From Bacteroidota bacterium (GTDB taxonomy: Bacteria; Bacteroidota; Bacteroidia; NS11-12g; UBA955): a stretch of 64,000 nt of DNA. The stretch covers positions 1 through 64,000 of the forward strand of contig JAUXOK010000021.1 of assembly GCA_030682255.1 (NCBI GenBank), given 5' to 3'. Positions 26,183-35,764 of the stretch are shown here, piece by piece. Numbering within the stretch: the stretch's first letter is position 1; every line of letters begins with the position of its first letter. Below the pieces are notes generated by a model. That model ran no database searches and was not told the DNA's origin. It saw only the letters and a list, made by a program, of their open reading frames with translations. A program made the translations under genes and the position numbers.

Positions 26183-28348
26183 ATGCGTTACATCTTATCG
26201 TCCCTTTTATGTCTTTTTTTATGGTCTAATTCTGTTTTTTCTCAATCTGAGAGAGTATTTACAATGGATGAGGCAATTTCTATGGTTGATAATCAAACCA
26301 AACAATCGCTCAGACCTAAGTCTATTCCTATGATTCAATGGTTGCCTTATGGTAATTTTTATTCTTATTTCAAACCGGGTGCTCAACCGCGTTTATGTAT
26401 TGTTGATGCTGAAAACAAAACCATAGATAGCAGTTTGATTCTCTCCATATTGGATGCAGCAATTAAAGAATACGATTCAAAAATGGCTTTAAAATCCTTT
26501 CCAATGATAGAATGGATTGATAATAATTCCTTTAAAATAATTTCAGACGGACAATTTTTAGCCTTTTCTATATCCGAAAAGTCTTTTTCTAAAATATTAT
26601 CTTTTCCTAAAACAGCAGAACATACAGAGTATGATAAAAATCTTAGACAATTGGCATTTGTTGAAAACAACAATATTTCAATAGCAAATTCAGACGGTAT
26701 AATTAAAATAACTAACGATGGCGGAAAAGGCATAGTTTATGGTGAAACCGTTCATAGAAGTGAATTTGGCATCACTAAAGGATTATTTTGGAGTCCTAGG
26801 GGCAATAAATTGGCTTTTTATAGAATGGATGAAACCATGGTAACGGATTATGCCATCTACGACAACTCCACCATGCCAGCAACAGTTAAAAACATTAAAT
26901 ATCCTGTAGCGGGTGCGCCTAGTCATCATGTTACTGTTGGTATCTATGACATTAACACCAAAAAAACCATTTATTTAGAAACAGGATTGCCACAAGAACA
27001 ATACCTGACCAATATTTCTTGGAACCCTGATGAAAGCAGTATTTATATAGCACATGTCAACAGAGGTCAGAATCAAATGTTGTTAAATGTTTACAGTGCT
27101 GAAACAGGTTTTTTAGAAAAAAATGTATTTGAAGAACGAGATGAAAAATACATAGAACCTCAGCATGGCTTAGTTTTTATGCCCAATGAATCCAATAAAT
27201 TTATTTGGCAAAGTGAAAAAGATGGTTTTAATCACCTTTACTTATACAGCACCAATGGTCGTTTAATTAAACAACTTACAAAGGGTAAGTGGATAGTAAC
27301 TAGTTTAATAGGCATTGAACCATCGGGAAACATGGTGTATTTTGAAGCAACAAAAGAAAGTCCTACCGAAAGAAATATTTATTCTGTTAATGTAAATACC
27401 TTAGAAATTAAGAAATTGAGTTTAGAGCAAGGCACACATTATGCTTTATTTAATGCAAATTATTCTTATTATTTAGATATTTTCTCGAGCATGAATGTTC
27501 CTCGAAGAATTAGTTTGCATAACAATAAAGGCGACATGATAGAAACTTTATTAAAGTCACCTAATCCAATTGCCGATTTTAAATTGGGCGAAACAACTTT
27601 GTTTCCAATTATCAATGATGGCGTTGTGTTACATTGCAGAATGATTACTCCACCAGATTTTGACCCAAAAAGAAAATATCCAGTAGTCGTTTATGTTTAT
27701 GGTGGACCACATGCTCAAATGGTTAATAACACATGGCTAGGTGGCAGTAATTTATGGATGCAGTTGATGGCTCAGAGAGGCTACATAGTATTTACAATGG
27801 ATAACCGTGGCTCGGCTAATAGAGGACATGAATTTGAGAGTGCTACTTTTAGAGATTTAGGTACTGTAGAAACATCCGACCAAATGGCAGGGATTAATTA
27901 TTTAAAGAAACTTGGATATGTGGACCCCGCAAGAATAGCAGTTCATGGGTGGAGTTTTGGCGGGTTTATGACAACCACTTTATTGAGTCGACATCCAGGT
28001 GTATTCAAATTAGGAATTGCTGGCGGACCAGTTATCGATTGGGCTTTATATGAAATTATGTATACAGAACGTTACATGGATTCGCCACAAGAAAATCCTG
28101 AAGGTTATAAAAAATCAAATTTAATTAATCAAATTAATAATTTACAAGATGATTTATTAATGATACATGGATGTGATGATGATGTAGTGTTATGGCAACA
28201 TAGTTTAATGTATTGCAAAGCAGCTGTAGACACTGGAAATACATATTTGGATTATTTTGTATATCCAGGGCATAAACACAATGTTTTGGGTAAAGACCGA
28301 ATTCATTTGATGCAAAAGATTACCGAATACATCATGGAGAAACTATAG
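26183..28348 (+). CDS. Dipeptidyl-peptidase 4 type S9 serine peptidase
   Basis: An exported peptidase that removes X-Pro or X-Ala dipeptides from peptide N termini. Signal peptide to about residue 20 (FSQ). The N-terminal beta-propeller spans about residues 55-470 and includes the DPP4-type VHRSEFGITKGLFWSPRGN substrate-amine segment. The C-terminal alpha/beta-hydrolase has the nucleophile Ser in HGWSFGGFM, the Asp in IHGCDDDVV and the His in GHKHNV. The 721 residues match Porphyromonas DPP IV. It stands alone. With the C10 protease it suggests a protein- and peptide-scavenging lifestyle. Confidence 0.93.
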   Translation: MRYILSSLLCLFLWSNSVFSQSERVFTMDEAISMVDNQTKQSLRPKSIPMIQWLPYGNFYSYFKPGAQPRLCIVDAENKTIDSSLILSILDAAIKEYDSKMALKSFPMIEWIDNNSFKIISDGQFLAFSISEKSFSKILSFPKTAEHTEYDKNLRQLAFVENNNISIANSDGIIKITNDGGKGIVYGETVHRSEFGITKGLFWSPRGNKLAFYRMDETMVTDYAIYDNSTMPATVKNIKYPVAGAPSHHVTVGIYDINTKKTIYLETGLPQEQYLTNISWNPDESSIYIAHVNRGQNQMLLNVYSAETGFLEKNVFEERDEKYIEPQHGLVFMPNESNKFIWQSEKDGFNHLYLYSTNGRLIKQLTKGKWIVTSLIGIEPSGNMVYFEATKESPTERNIYSVNVNTLEIKKLSLEQGTHYALFNANYSYYLDIFSSMNVPRRISLHNNKGDMIETLLKSPNPIADFKLGETTLFPIINDGVVLHCRMITPPDFDPKRKYPVVVYVYGGPHAQMVNNTWLGGSNLWMQLMAQRGYIVFTMDNRGSANRGHEFESATFRDLGTVETSDQMAGINYLKKLGYVDPARIAVHGWSFGGFMTTTLLSRHPGVFKLGIAGGPVIDWALYEIMYTERYMDSPQENPEGYKKSNLINQINNLQDDLLMIHGCDDDVVLWQHSLMYCKAAVDTGNTYLDYFVYPGHKHNVLGKDRIHLMQKITEYIMEKL

Positions 28349-28361
28349 AAATTATATTTTG

Positions 28362-28667
28362 CTACACTTCCTCCAACAAAGTTCTAAATGCTAAAACTTT
28401 TTCGCCATATTTAGCATAAGTTTTGGCTTTTAATGCTGGTCCATAATTATCAGCGTAATCGTTAAAATCATCTAAAGAATGACAGTAATATTGGATGGCA
28501 TAGTTTACACCTTCATTGCCATCTACTTCGGTTAATAATTTAAGCATTTTAAAACCGGTGAACTTTTCTGTTGCAATCACTTCAGGAATATGTTCGTGTT
28601 TCATCCAATGTACCCATTCTTCTTCAATTTCAATAGGTATATTGCAAGTTACATTGTATATAATCAT
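28362..28667 (-). CDS. DUF4286 family protein
   Basis: A 101-residue soluble protein that starts MIIYNVTCNIP and contains EWVHWMKHEHIPEVIATEKF and YCHSLDDFNDYADNYGPAL, the pattern of the DUF4286 family (a ferredoxin-like dimeric alpha-beta barrel widespread in Bacteroidota). The family function is unknown. A TAnnTTTG match (TATCTTTG, 28682-28689) 14 nt upstream suggests its own promoter even though the patatin gene lies directly before it. Confidence 0.85.
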   Translation of the reverse strand: MIIYNVTCNIPIEIEEEWVHWMKHEHIPEVIATEKFTGFKMLKLLTEVDGNEGVNYAIQYYCHSLDDFNDYADNYGPALKAKTYAKYGEKVLAFRTLLEEV

Positions 28668-28691
28668 ATAAATTTTGGTGGCAAAGATATA

Positions 28692-29480
28692 CTAAGTAGT
28701 TTCATCATTTTGTATTTGGGCAATGAATTTTTTTATTTCACTTTCCATTGAAAGAGTGTACTTATACGCATTTTCAAAAATTTCATCAATTTTGTCCATG
28801 TCAAACATGCCAAAACGACTCATGTTTGGTGGTTCTATAAACAATTTACACTGATGTGATTTAGCATATACACTTTGAGCAAGGGCTAAATGAAAGCTTC
28901 TATCTAACATATCTTTCATATGAATTTCATCTACATTTTTACTCATAGAATTTACATGAATCCCAACAATGGCATCACAAGTATTTAAAAGGGGCTCTAT
29001 GGGTAAATTATTCGTAATGGCACCATCTACTAAAGTTTTGCCCATATAATTGATAGGCTGAAACACCAAGGGCACACAAGAAGAAGCTTGTAATGCAATT
29101 GATAAATCTCCTTTATCAATCAAATAGCTTTTGCCATTTACAATATCAGTAGTTGCTATGAAAACAGGAATAGGCAGTTGTTCTATCTTGTTATGAGGAA
29201 AATATTTTTTAAAAGCTTCATCAAATAATCCCATATCAAACAATCCTGCTTTTCCCCAAAGTAGATGTTTATAACCAAAAAAAGAATTAGTTTTAATAAT
29301 ATCTTTAATTTCATCGGGTAAATATCCAGCTGATACAAATGCTGCTACCATTGCTCCAGCACTAGTTCCCGACATTGAGTGTATCTTTATATCATATTGA
29401 AGCAAAGCTTTTATCACACCTAAATGAGCCACTCCTCGAATACCGCCTCCAGAGAAAACAATTCCAACCTTTTTCAACAT
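28692..29480 (-). CDS. Patatin-like phospholipase
   Basis: A 262-residue cytoplasmic patatin domain with all active-site motifs: oxyanion hole FSGGGIRGVAHLG at residues 9-21, nucleophile SGTSAGAMVAA near residue 40 and catalytic Asp in LVDGAITNNLP near residue 152. It is expected to be a lipid acyl hydrolase; there is no signal peptide and no outer-membrane barrel, so it is the short housekeeping form. The start ATG lies 4 nt after a perfect -7 element, suggesting a leaderless message. Confidence 0.93.
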   Translation of the reverse strand: MLKKVGIVFSGGGIRGVAHLGVIKALLQYDIKIHSMSGTSAGAMVAAFVSAGYLPDEIKDIIKTNSFFGYKHLLWGKAGLFDMGLFDEAFKKYFPHNKIEQLPIPVFIATTDIVNGKSYLIDKGDLSIALQASSCVPLVFQPINYMGKTLVDGAITNNLPIEPLLNTCDAIVGIHVNSMSKNVDEIHMKDMLDRSFHLALAQSVYAKSHQCKLFIEPPNMSRFGMFDMDKIDEIFENAYKYTLSMESEIKKFIAQIQNDETT

Positions 29481-29484
29481 TAGG

Positions 29485-29492
29485 CAAAGTTA
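29485..29492 (-). promoter_or_regulatory. Promoter -7 element of the patatin gene (leaderless arrangement)
   Basis: TAACTTTG on the minus strand ends 4 nt before the ATG at 29480. Transcription normally begins a few bases after this element, so the mRNA would start at or next to the start codon. Confidence 0.55.
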
Positions 29493-29716
29493 ATAAATAA
29501 ATGCCGAGAATTTGCTTTAAGGCATACTGAATCATTTAATTAATATCTTTAAGTTATACTCATTTATTATACTATATTTATCTCAAAATACATCCTTTCA
29601 AAAAAGTAATTTATATATCATTGTTGTCTTTGAAACTCTTTAAATCTTTATCAATATTACAAATAACCATTAAGTATTAACCTACCGCATTTGCATGCAT
29701 GAATCTAATTATCCAT

Positions 29717-29724
29717 TACCTTTG
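29717..29724 (+). promoter_or_regulatory. Promoter -7 element of the flavin reductase gene (leaderless arrangement)
   Basis: TACCTTTG ends 4 nt before ATG 29729, and a TTTG about 24 bp upstream could be the -33 box. The position rules against the in-frame ATG at 29699 as the real start. Confidence 0.55.
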
Positions 29725-29728
29725 CAAC

Positions 29729-30565
29729 ATGCTTACGTTTACGCCTTCTGAATTACCACTACCCAAAATTCATCAATTGCTTTTGGGTAGTGTGGGTCCT
29801 CGTCCAATTTGTTTTGCTAGTACGATAGATAAAAATGGACAGAGAAATTTAGCGCCTTTTAGTTTTTTCAATGTGTTCAGTGCCAATCCGCCCATATTGG
29901 TTTTTTCGCCTGCAAGAAGTGGTAGAACTGGAGAAACCAAACACACCCACGACAACGTAAAAGAAGTGGCAGAAGTAGTAATCAATGTTGTAACCTATGA
30001 AATGGTTCAACAAATGTCTTTGGCCAGTTCGCCTTATCCAAAAGGCGTAGATGAATTTATCAAAACTGGCTTTACGCCCATTGCTTCAGAAATAGTTCGT
30101 CCTTTCAGAGTAAAGGAAAGTCCTGTGCAAATGGAATGTGTGGTAGAAAATGTTGTTGAGTTAGGTCAAAGTGGTGGAGCCGGCAATTTAATTATATGTA
30201 AAGTGGTTAAAATGCACATAGACGAAAGTGTGATGAATGAGTTGGGTCAAATTGATCAAACTAAAATTGACTTAGTAGCAAGAATGGGAGGCGACTGGTA
30301 TTGCAGAGCCAATGGTGATGCCATTTTTGAACTCCAAAAACCTTTGACCACTTGTGGTATTGGTGTAGATGTATTGCCAGAACATATCCGTTTAAGCCAT
30401 GTTTTAACAGGCAATGATTTAGGTGTTTTAGGAAATCTTGAACAAATGCCCACCGTTAATGAAATGAATGAAGCAAAAACCAAATATGGAGATTTGGACT
30501 ATAACTTGGCTCAAAATATGATTAGAAATGGGCAAGCCAAAGAGGCTTTAGCTTGGTTGTTCTAA
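29729..30565 (+). CDS. Flavin reductase-like FMN-binding protein
   Basis: A 278-residue protein with an FMN-binding split barrel: [43 protein letters not shown] and the [16 protein letters not shown] substrate-side segment. It is of the flavoredoxin/flavin reductase kind that transfers electrons from NAD(P)H or another carrier to flavin. A Bacteroidota-type C-terminal extension of about 70 residues follows the barrel. Its last 4 bp overlap the end of the convergent helicase gene. The physiological electron acceptor cannot be told. Confidence 0.88.
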   Translation: MLTFTPSELPLPKIHQLLLGSVGPRPICFASTIDKNGQRNLAPFSFFNVFSANPPILVFSPARSGRTGETKHTHDNVKEVAEVVINVVTYEMVQQMSLASSPYPKGVDEFIKTGFTPIASEIVRPFRVKESPVQMECVVENVVELGQSGGAGNLIICKVVKMHIDESVMNELGQIDQTKIDLVARMGGDWYCRANGDAIFELQKPLTTCGIGVDVLPEHIRLSHVLTGNDLGVLGNLEQMPTVNEMNEAKTKYGDLDYNLAQNMIRNGQAKEALAWLF

Positions 30566-31851
30566 TACCTTCTTTTGTTGTTTCCACTTGGCTTATTGCC
30601 AGATGGTCTTGATGGTTTAGCTTGTGAATTTGAATGACCTTTTGGTGCCGAACCTGCACGTTGTGGTCTTGCAGGTCTGCTTGGTTTGGTTGGGCGTTTG
30701 GTAAAACCTTCAAAAATCTCATGGTAAGGATGATTTTCTACAACAGGAATTTGTTTGCCAATCAATTTATGAATACTTCTCAAGTCACTGGTTTCTTCTG
30801 CTTCGCAAAACGAAAATGATATGCCGCTATTACCAGCTCTACCCGTTCTACCAATTCGGTGAACATAAGTTTCTGGCACTTCAGGAAGTTCGTAATTGAT
30901 AACGTGAGTTAGCTCGTCAACATCAATACCTCTGGCAGCAATATCTGTTGCTACTAAAATTCTTGTTGAACGATTTTTAAAATTGGTTAATGCATTTTGT
31001 CTAGCATTTTGTGATTTATTGCCATGAATAGCCTGAGCCGTTATGCCATGTTTAACAAGGTGTTTCACTAATTTATCTGCACCATGCTTTGTTCTAGTAA
31101 AAACTAAAGCAGTTTCAATAGATTTATCTGCTAAAATATGGATTAACAAATCCTTTTTATTGTCTTTTGAAACATAAAACAAAGATTGATTGATTGTTTC
31201 TGCTGTTGAGGAAACAGGGGTTACTTCCACTTTAACTGGATTTCTTAAAATACTGTTTGCCAAAGCCTGAATTTCGTTGGGCATAGTAGCAGAAAAAAAC
31301 AAGGTTTGACGTTTGGCAGGAATTTTTGCGATAATGCGTTTCACATCATTCACAAAACCCATATCTAACATACGGTCGGCTTCGTCCAAAACAAATATTT
31401 CTAACTGATTCAGTTGTATATATCCTTGATTGATTAAATCGAGTAAACGACCAGGCGTTGCAACCAAAACATCTATGCCTCTTTGGATGGCATTAACTTG
31501 TGGATTTTGATTAACTCCTCCAAAAATAACAAAATTTTTGAGTTGAAGATTTTTGCCATACACATCAAAACTCTCTTGAATTTGTATTGCAAGTTCTCTT
31601 GTAGGCGTTAAAATCAAAGCACGTATGGGACGTCTGCCCACAGTTTTTGGTTGATTTTGATTGAGTAGTTGTAGCATCGGAATTGCAAATGCTGCTGTTT
31701 TTCCGGTGCCAGTTTGAGCGCATCCAAGCAAGTCATTTCCTTTTAAAACATGAGGAATAGCTTGTTGTTGAATGGGTGTTGGATGGGTGTAACCCTCGTC
31801 AATAAGGGCGTTTAAAATGGGCTGAATAATGCCTAATTCTGTAAATTGCAA
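30562..31851 (-). CDS. DEAD-box RNA helicase, RhlE type
   Basis: An ATP-dependent RNA helicase of about 429 residues. In order: Q motif [10 protein letters not shown], motif [11 protein letters not shown], Ia PTRELAIQ, Ib [51 protein letters not shown] and [12 protein letters not shown]. The tail (about residues 385-429) is basic and rich in Pro, Arg, Ser and Gly, as in RhlE proteins, and should help RNA binding. No ATG fits the conserved start; TTG 31851 (MQFTELGI) was chosen, with an upstream TTG at 31893 as alternative. Confidence 0.94.
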   Translation of the reverse strand: MQFTELGIIQPILNALIDEGYTHPTPIQQQAIPHVLKGNDLLGCAQTGTGKTAAFAIPMLQLLNQNQPKTVGRRPIRALILTPTRELAIQIQESFDVYGKNLQLKNFVIFGGVNQNPQVNAIQRGIDVLVATPGRLLDLINQGYIQLNQLEIFVLDEADRMLDMGFVNDVKRIIAKIPAKRQTLFFSATMPNEIQALANSILRNPVKVEVTPVSSTAETINQSLFYVSKDNKKDLLIHILADKSIETALVFTRTKHGADKLVKHLVKHGITAQAIHGNKSQNARQNALTNFKNRSTRILVATDIAARGIDVDELTHVINYELPEVPETYVHRIGRTGRAGNSGISFSFCEAEETSDLRSIHKLIGKQIPVVENHPYHEIFEGFTKRPTKPSRPARPQRAGSAPKGHSNSQAKPSRPSGNKPSGNNKRRY

Positions 31852-32024
31852 AATGTATAATTGTTTAATAAAATAAAGGCGGAAATAAAGCAAATGGCTT
31901 TATCATTGAAAACTAGAAAATTAAAAATACATTGGAGCAAATGAACTTTCTGAAAACTGGCTTAGAATGCCGCAAATAAATGAACTTCTGCAAAGGTAGG
32001 TGTTTTTAATTGAAAGTACATTAT

Positions 32025-32402
32025 CTATTTTAGAGTGAATAATTTGGGGAGAAACACAATGATTCCAATAACCAATGCTGTAATAGCACTAATTAAAACA
32101 GCAGCAGCAGATAAATCTTTGATGGTTTTGATTCTTTCGTTTCTTTCTTTTGATATTAAATCGCAAATATTTTCTAAGGCAGTATTAATGATTTCTGTTG
32201 TTAACACAAAACCAATTGCAAACAAAATCGCCACCCATTCAATTACATCTATTCTAAAATAAAACGCCATTATTATCACAACAAATGCTATTAAAAAATG
32301 AATTCTTGCATTGTGTTCCTCTCTTATGAAAATTCTTAACCCATTCCCAGCATGCTTAAAACTTTTTAACCTATTTGATATGGAGAAAACTTGTTTTTTC
32401 AT
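32025..32402 (-). CDS. dgkA: Diacylglycerol/undecaprenol kinase family protein (DgkA)
   Basis: A 125-residue membrane protein with three helices and the DgkA signature ExxNTAxE in TTEIINTALENICDLISKE, followed by IKDLSAAAVLISAI. The N-terminal ARIHFLIAF is also conserved. It phosphorylates diacylglycerol, or more probably undecaprenol, feeding lipid carrier recycling. Length and topology match the family. It is monocistronic. Confidence 0.93.
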   Translation of the reverse strand: MKKQVFSISNRLKSFKHAGNGLRIFIREEHNARIHFLIAFVVIIMAFYFRIDVIEWVAILFAIGFVLTTEIINTALENICDLISKERNERIKTIKDLSAAAVLISAITALVIGIIVFLPKLFTLK

Positions 32403-32583
32403 GTGTTTAAAATAAGCTATGGAAATAAATTAGGATGGCAAATTAAAATAATTTATGCAGAAAATGAAATGAATATTGGCTAATTTAATCAAAATTGGGT
32501 TGAATTTTACTTAATGTAACCTTTGTTGCAATTCAATTGATTTTATATGTTTAATTTTCAGAAATATTTAATGATATAATACC

Positions 32584-33846
32584 ATGAAAAAATCTTATCA
32601 AATAGTAATTATTGGCGGTGGAACTGGTGGCATAATGACGTCCACTCAACTGCTAAAAAGGAATTCAAGCCTTAAAATTGCAGTTGTTGAACCTGCGGAT
32701 TTTCATTATTATCAAGCTGCTTGGACATTAGTTGGAGCAGGCGACTATGATATGGCAAAAACCAAGAAACCCATGTCTGATGTCATGCCAAAAAATGTGA
32801 CATGGATAAAGGAGTTTGCCACTGGTTTTAATCCAGAAAATAATGAAATAAACTTGGCTAATGGTGATATTCTAGGTTATGATTTATTAGTGGTTTCGCC
32901 TGGTTTGGTAATGGACCCATCCTTGATTGAAGGATTAACAGAGGCTATGGATAAGGGCGTAGTTTGTAGTAATTATACAGACCCCGAACACACTTGGGAA
33001 GTCATTAAGAATTTTAAAGGTGGAAATGCTGTGTTTACTCAGCCAACAACCCCAATTAAATGCGGTGGTGCGCCACAAAAAATAGCCTATTTAGCAGCAG
33101 ATTATTTTAGAAAAAACAATTTAGCAGACAAAACAAATGTTGTATATGCAACCCCAGGTTCAGTTATATTTGGTATCAAAATTATTGCTGATACTTTAAT
33201 GGAGGTTATTCATCGCTATAAAATTCATTTCAAACCATTTTATGCACCTGTAAAAATTGATGCCGTAAATCAAATTATTACATTTAAAAGTGTAGCACCA
33301 GATGAAAACAATTGTATTGTTAATGAAGGCAACGTTCTGTCTGAAAAATTAACTGGTGAAAGTGTCATTGAAATGCCATTCGACATGCTCCATATTGCGC
33401 CCCCACAAACTGCCCCTAAGTTTGTTAAAGAATCTGTTTTAGTAAATGCTGCTGGATGGCTTGATGTTAATCATGGCACATTACAACACAATAAATTCAA
33501 TAATATATTTGGTTTGGGTGATGTGGCTGGTTTGCCTACAGCAAAAACAGGAGCTGCAATACGAAAACAAACACCTATTGTTGTAGAAAATATATTGAGG
33601 TTGATGGACAAAAAAACATTAAGTGAAAAAATCTATAATGGCTATTCTTCTTGTCCTCTAATAACAGGATATGGCAAAATGGTATTAGCTGAATTTGACT
33701 ATCAAAACAATTTTATTCCCGATCCTAAACTTAAACAAATGTTGATATTCGATAGTTATAAAGAGCATTGGAGACTTTGGATACTAAAAAAATACATCCT
33801 TCCCTATTTATATTGGAACAAGATGATGAAAGGTAAAGACGTTTAA
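32584..33846 (+). CDS. Sulfide:quinone oxidoreductase-like FAD protein
   Basis: A 420-residue flavoprotein. The FAD-binding GGGTGGIMTSTQLLKR is at residues 11-26, followed by the VEPADFHYYQAAWTLVGAG segment typical of SQR. A Cys in MDKGVVCSNYTDPE (about residue 129) and another in TTPIKCGGAPQKIAYL (about residue 160) are candidates for the redox cysteines. The C-terminal FAD site is FGLGDVAGLPTAKTGAAIRKQ. The amphipathic, basic C terminus (SYKEHWRLWILKKYILPYLYW) should dock on the membrane. It likely oxidises sulfide and reduces quinone; by sequence it resembles the type II (mitochondrial-like) group. Confidence 0.88.
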   Translation: MKKSYQIVIIGGGTGGIMTSTQLLKRNSSLKIAVVEPADFHYYQAAWTLVGAGDYDMAKTKKPMSDVMPKNVTWIKEFATGFNPENNEINLANGDILGYDLLVVSPGLVMDPSLIEGLTEAMDKGVVCSNYTDPEHTWEVIKNFKGGNAVFTQPTTPIKCGGAPQKIAYLAADYFRKNNLADKTNVVYATPGSVIFGIKIIADTLMEVIHRYKIHFKPFYAPVKIDAVNQIITFKSVAPDENNCIVNEGNVLSEKLTGESVIEMPFDMLHIAPPQTAPKFVKESVLVNAAGWLDVNHGTLQHNKFNNIFGLGDVAGLPTAKTGAAIRKQTPIVVENILRLMDKKTLSEKIYNGYSSCPLITGYGKMVLAEFDYQNNFIPDPKLKQMLIFDSYKEHWRLWILKKYILPYLYWNKMMKGKDV

Positions 33847-33861
33847 TTTTCATGCTTTTTG

Positions 33862-35652
33862 TTAGTAAATCGTAACTTTTTTAGTGATAAAAATTTCTTT
33901 GTCTTCAATTTTTAATAAATAAATGCCCTTAGGTAATTGTAATTGAATCATTGAAATGCTTTTGTTTAACAATTGGTCGTTTATCATCAATTCTTTTCCA
34001 AAAATATCAAAAACGCTAAGTTTTGTAAATTGATTGATGCCTTCTATTTTAATAACACCACCACTTGGATTGGGGTAAACAATGACATTGGTTTTATGAT
34101 AATTTTGAATGGCGTTATTTAAATTAGGTTTAGTAGAGATGGTGTCAAAAAATGAATTCTCGCAATTGATATCGTCTTGATAATCCAGTTTGATAAAATA
34201 GGTTTTGTCTTTTTCTGTTGAAAAAGAGTCTAATTTATGTGCGCTCTGTTTAATAATTGAATCATTTTCATTTTTGATGGTCCAACTGTAAGTAGCAGCT
34301 TTATTTCTCAACACTTCAAAAACCACTTGACTGTCTTGTTCAGTATATTTTCTATCAACCATTGGTTTTGTGCGAATTATTACAGAAAAACCTTGACTTG
34401 TTTTTAAAACATAAGGACATGAATTGTCTTGAGCATTCACAACAAAGGAATATGGAGCTAATTGACCGTCTCCAATTACAGTTTTGGTTGTTACTCTAAT
34501 GATTTTATCAGAAGAACTATTTTCAATTATTTGATAAGTAGTGTTAGGGATATTATGAAATACATCCATTTCTATGGTATCACTAGTGTCTTGGTCTTGC
34601 ACTTTAATATCAAAATTAATGCTATCACCCTCGCAAACATCAAAAAAATTAGTTGTATTATCTATTATAGGTGGATTTGAGACAGTATCGCAATTAAATA
34701 TAATAACCTGCATTTCTCTTTTGATATATCCAATTAGCAACCATTTTATTTTCTTTTTATCAGTTATCCATTCTGGATTGATACGCCACTCATTAACTTG
34801 CAAGGCAATAATACCCACCTCATCACACTTTGTAGGTGTAAATACAATATCACCTATTGTCTTATCAAAATAAAAACCTCTTGGTGGTTTAGCATTTGGA
34901 AGTGCTCTACAATTTACTACACCCGGATTTGGCGGACAAAATGGGGTCATTGGAATTTGACTATTAAAATTTCCAGTATAATTTTCATTAGAATTATTGC
35001 CGTTTAAGGGAGTGGATAACTCGAAAGACAGGCTGTCACCATCTTGTATTTCAACCGCTCCATAATTGTATTTTAAAGGTTTATTACAACAGGCCTTCAA
35101 AACAGGTAAGTTCATAAATAAAGGTGAACTATTTACTTTGATATTGCTTTTTTCTATGTTGCATATATCCATCATGGCATCCACATAAAAGTTTCCTGGA
35201 CTTATCGTTGTTAAAATACCATTTCTGCAACATTGGCTCATTTGAATTTTAAATTTACAACAGCCTGCGTCTTTCATTTGCTTAAATACCCCCGAATTAA
35301 AATCCACAGTTGCTTCAAACACATGCTCTTCGAATCCATTACCAGAATTGAAAGTATTTGTTTGATTACATAAATTATTGGTATCACCAGAACAAACTGG
35401 TGTAATATCTTTGATGGATGTTCTGGCATAATTTAAGGCTGATGAACTTCCTGGATTGGTCTCACAAAACATAGTAATACTGGGGCTGTTCAAAGGAATA
35501 CCTCTGCAATCTCGATAAAATTTAAAAGTAATCTTATAAACGCCAGGAGATATACTTTGATAGGTAATATCACCGCCCATCAAATGCGTTGCTTTTAGCT
35601 CAAAATGACCTATAAATATTAAAAGCAAAATCAGACTTACTGTATTTTTCAT
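33862..35652 (-). CDS. Secreted protein with T9SS type A sorting domain
   Basis: About 596 residues. ATG 35652 gives a signal peptide (MKNTVSLILLLIFIGHFELKA). The mature start HLMGGDITYQSISPGVYKITFKFYRDCRG is common to a set of large Bacteroidota surface proteins. Cys-rich segments (CCNKPL, GCCKFKIQMSQCCRNG) suggest disulfides. A cadherin/PKD-like region follows, and the C terminus (VIVYPNPSGGVIKIEG, then LQLPKGIYLLKIEDKE and KKVTIY) is a Por-secretion tail. The protein should be exported by T9SS and sit at the cell surface or in the medium. The function is unknown. Confidence 0.85.
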   Translation of the reverse strand: MKNTVSLILLLIFIGHFELKATHLMGGDITYQSISPGVYKITFKFYRDCRGIPLNSPSITMFCETNPGSSSALNYARTSIKDITPVCSGDTNNLCNQTNTFNSGNGFEEHVFEATVDFNSGVFKQMKDAGCCKFKIQMSQCCRNGILTTISPGNFYVDAMMDICNIEKSNIKVNSSPLFMNLPVLKACCNKPLKYNYGAVEIQDGDSLSFELSTPLNGNNSNENYTGNFNSQIPMTPFCPPNPGVVNCRALPNAKPPRGFYFDKTIGDIVFTPTKCDEVGIIALQVNEWRINPEWITDKKKIKWLLIGYIKREMQVIIFNCDTVSNPPIIDNTTNFFDVCEGDSINFDIKVQDQDTSDTIEMDVFHNIPNTTYQIIENSSSDKIIRVTTKTVIGDGQLAPYSFVVNAQDNSCPYVLKTSQGFSVIIRTKPMVDRKYTEQDSQVVFEVLRNKAATYSWTIKNENDSIIKQSAHKLDSFSTEKDKTYFIKLDYQDDINCENSFFDTISTKPNLNNAIQNYHKTNVIVYPNPSGGVIKIEGINQFTKLSVFDIFGKELMINDQLLNKSISMIQLQLPKGIYLLKIEDKEIFITKKVTIY

Positions 35653-35705
35653 ATTAGTTAGACGCAAATACATTTCATTAAGTTTCAAATACTTATAATG
35701 TTAAC

Positions 35706-35735
35706 AAAAAAACCTGCACATGTGCAGGTTTTTTT
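35706..35735. terminator. Rho-independent terminator (perfect palindrome)
   Basis: The arms AAACCTGCACA and TGTGCAGGTTT form a perfect palindrome flanked by A and T runs, so it can act on both strands. It lies after the leftward OmpA-domain gene. Confidence 0.85.
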
Positions 35736-35764
35736 TAATTATTTTAAAGTTTTTTTCGTTGCTA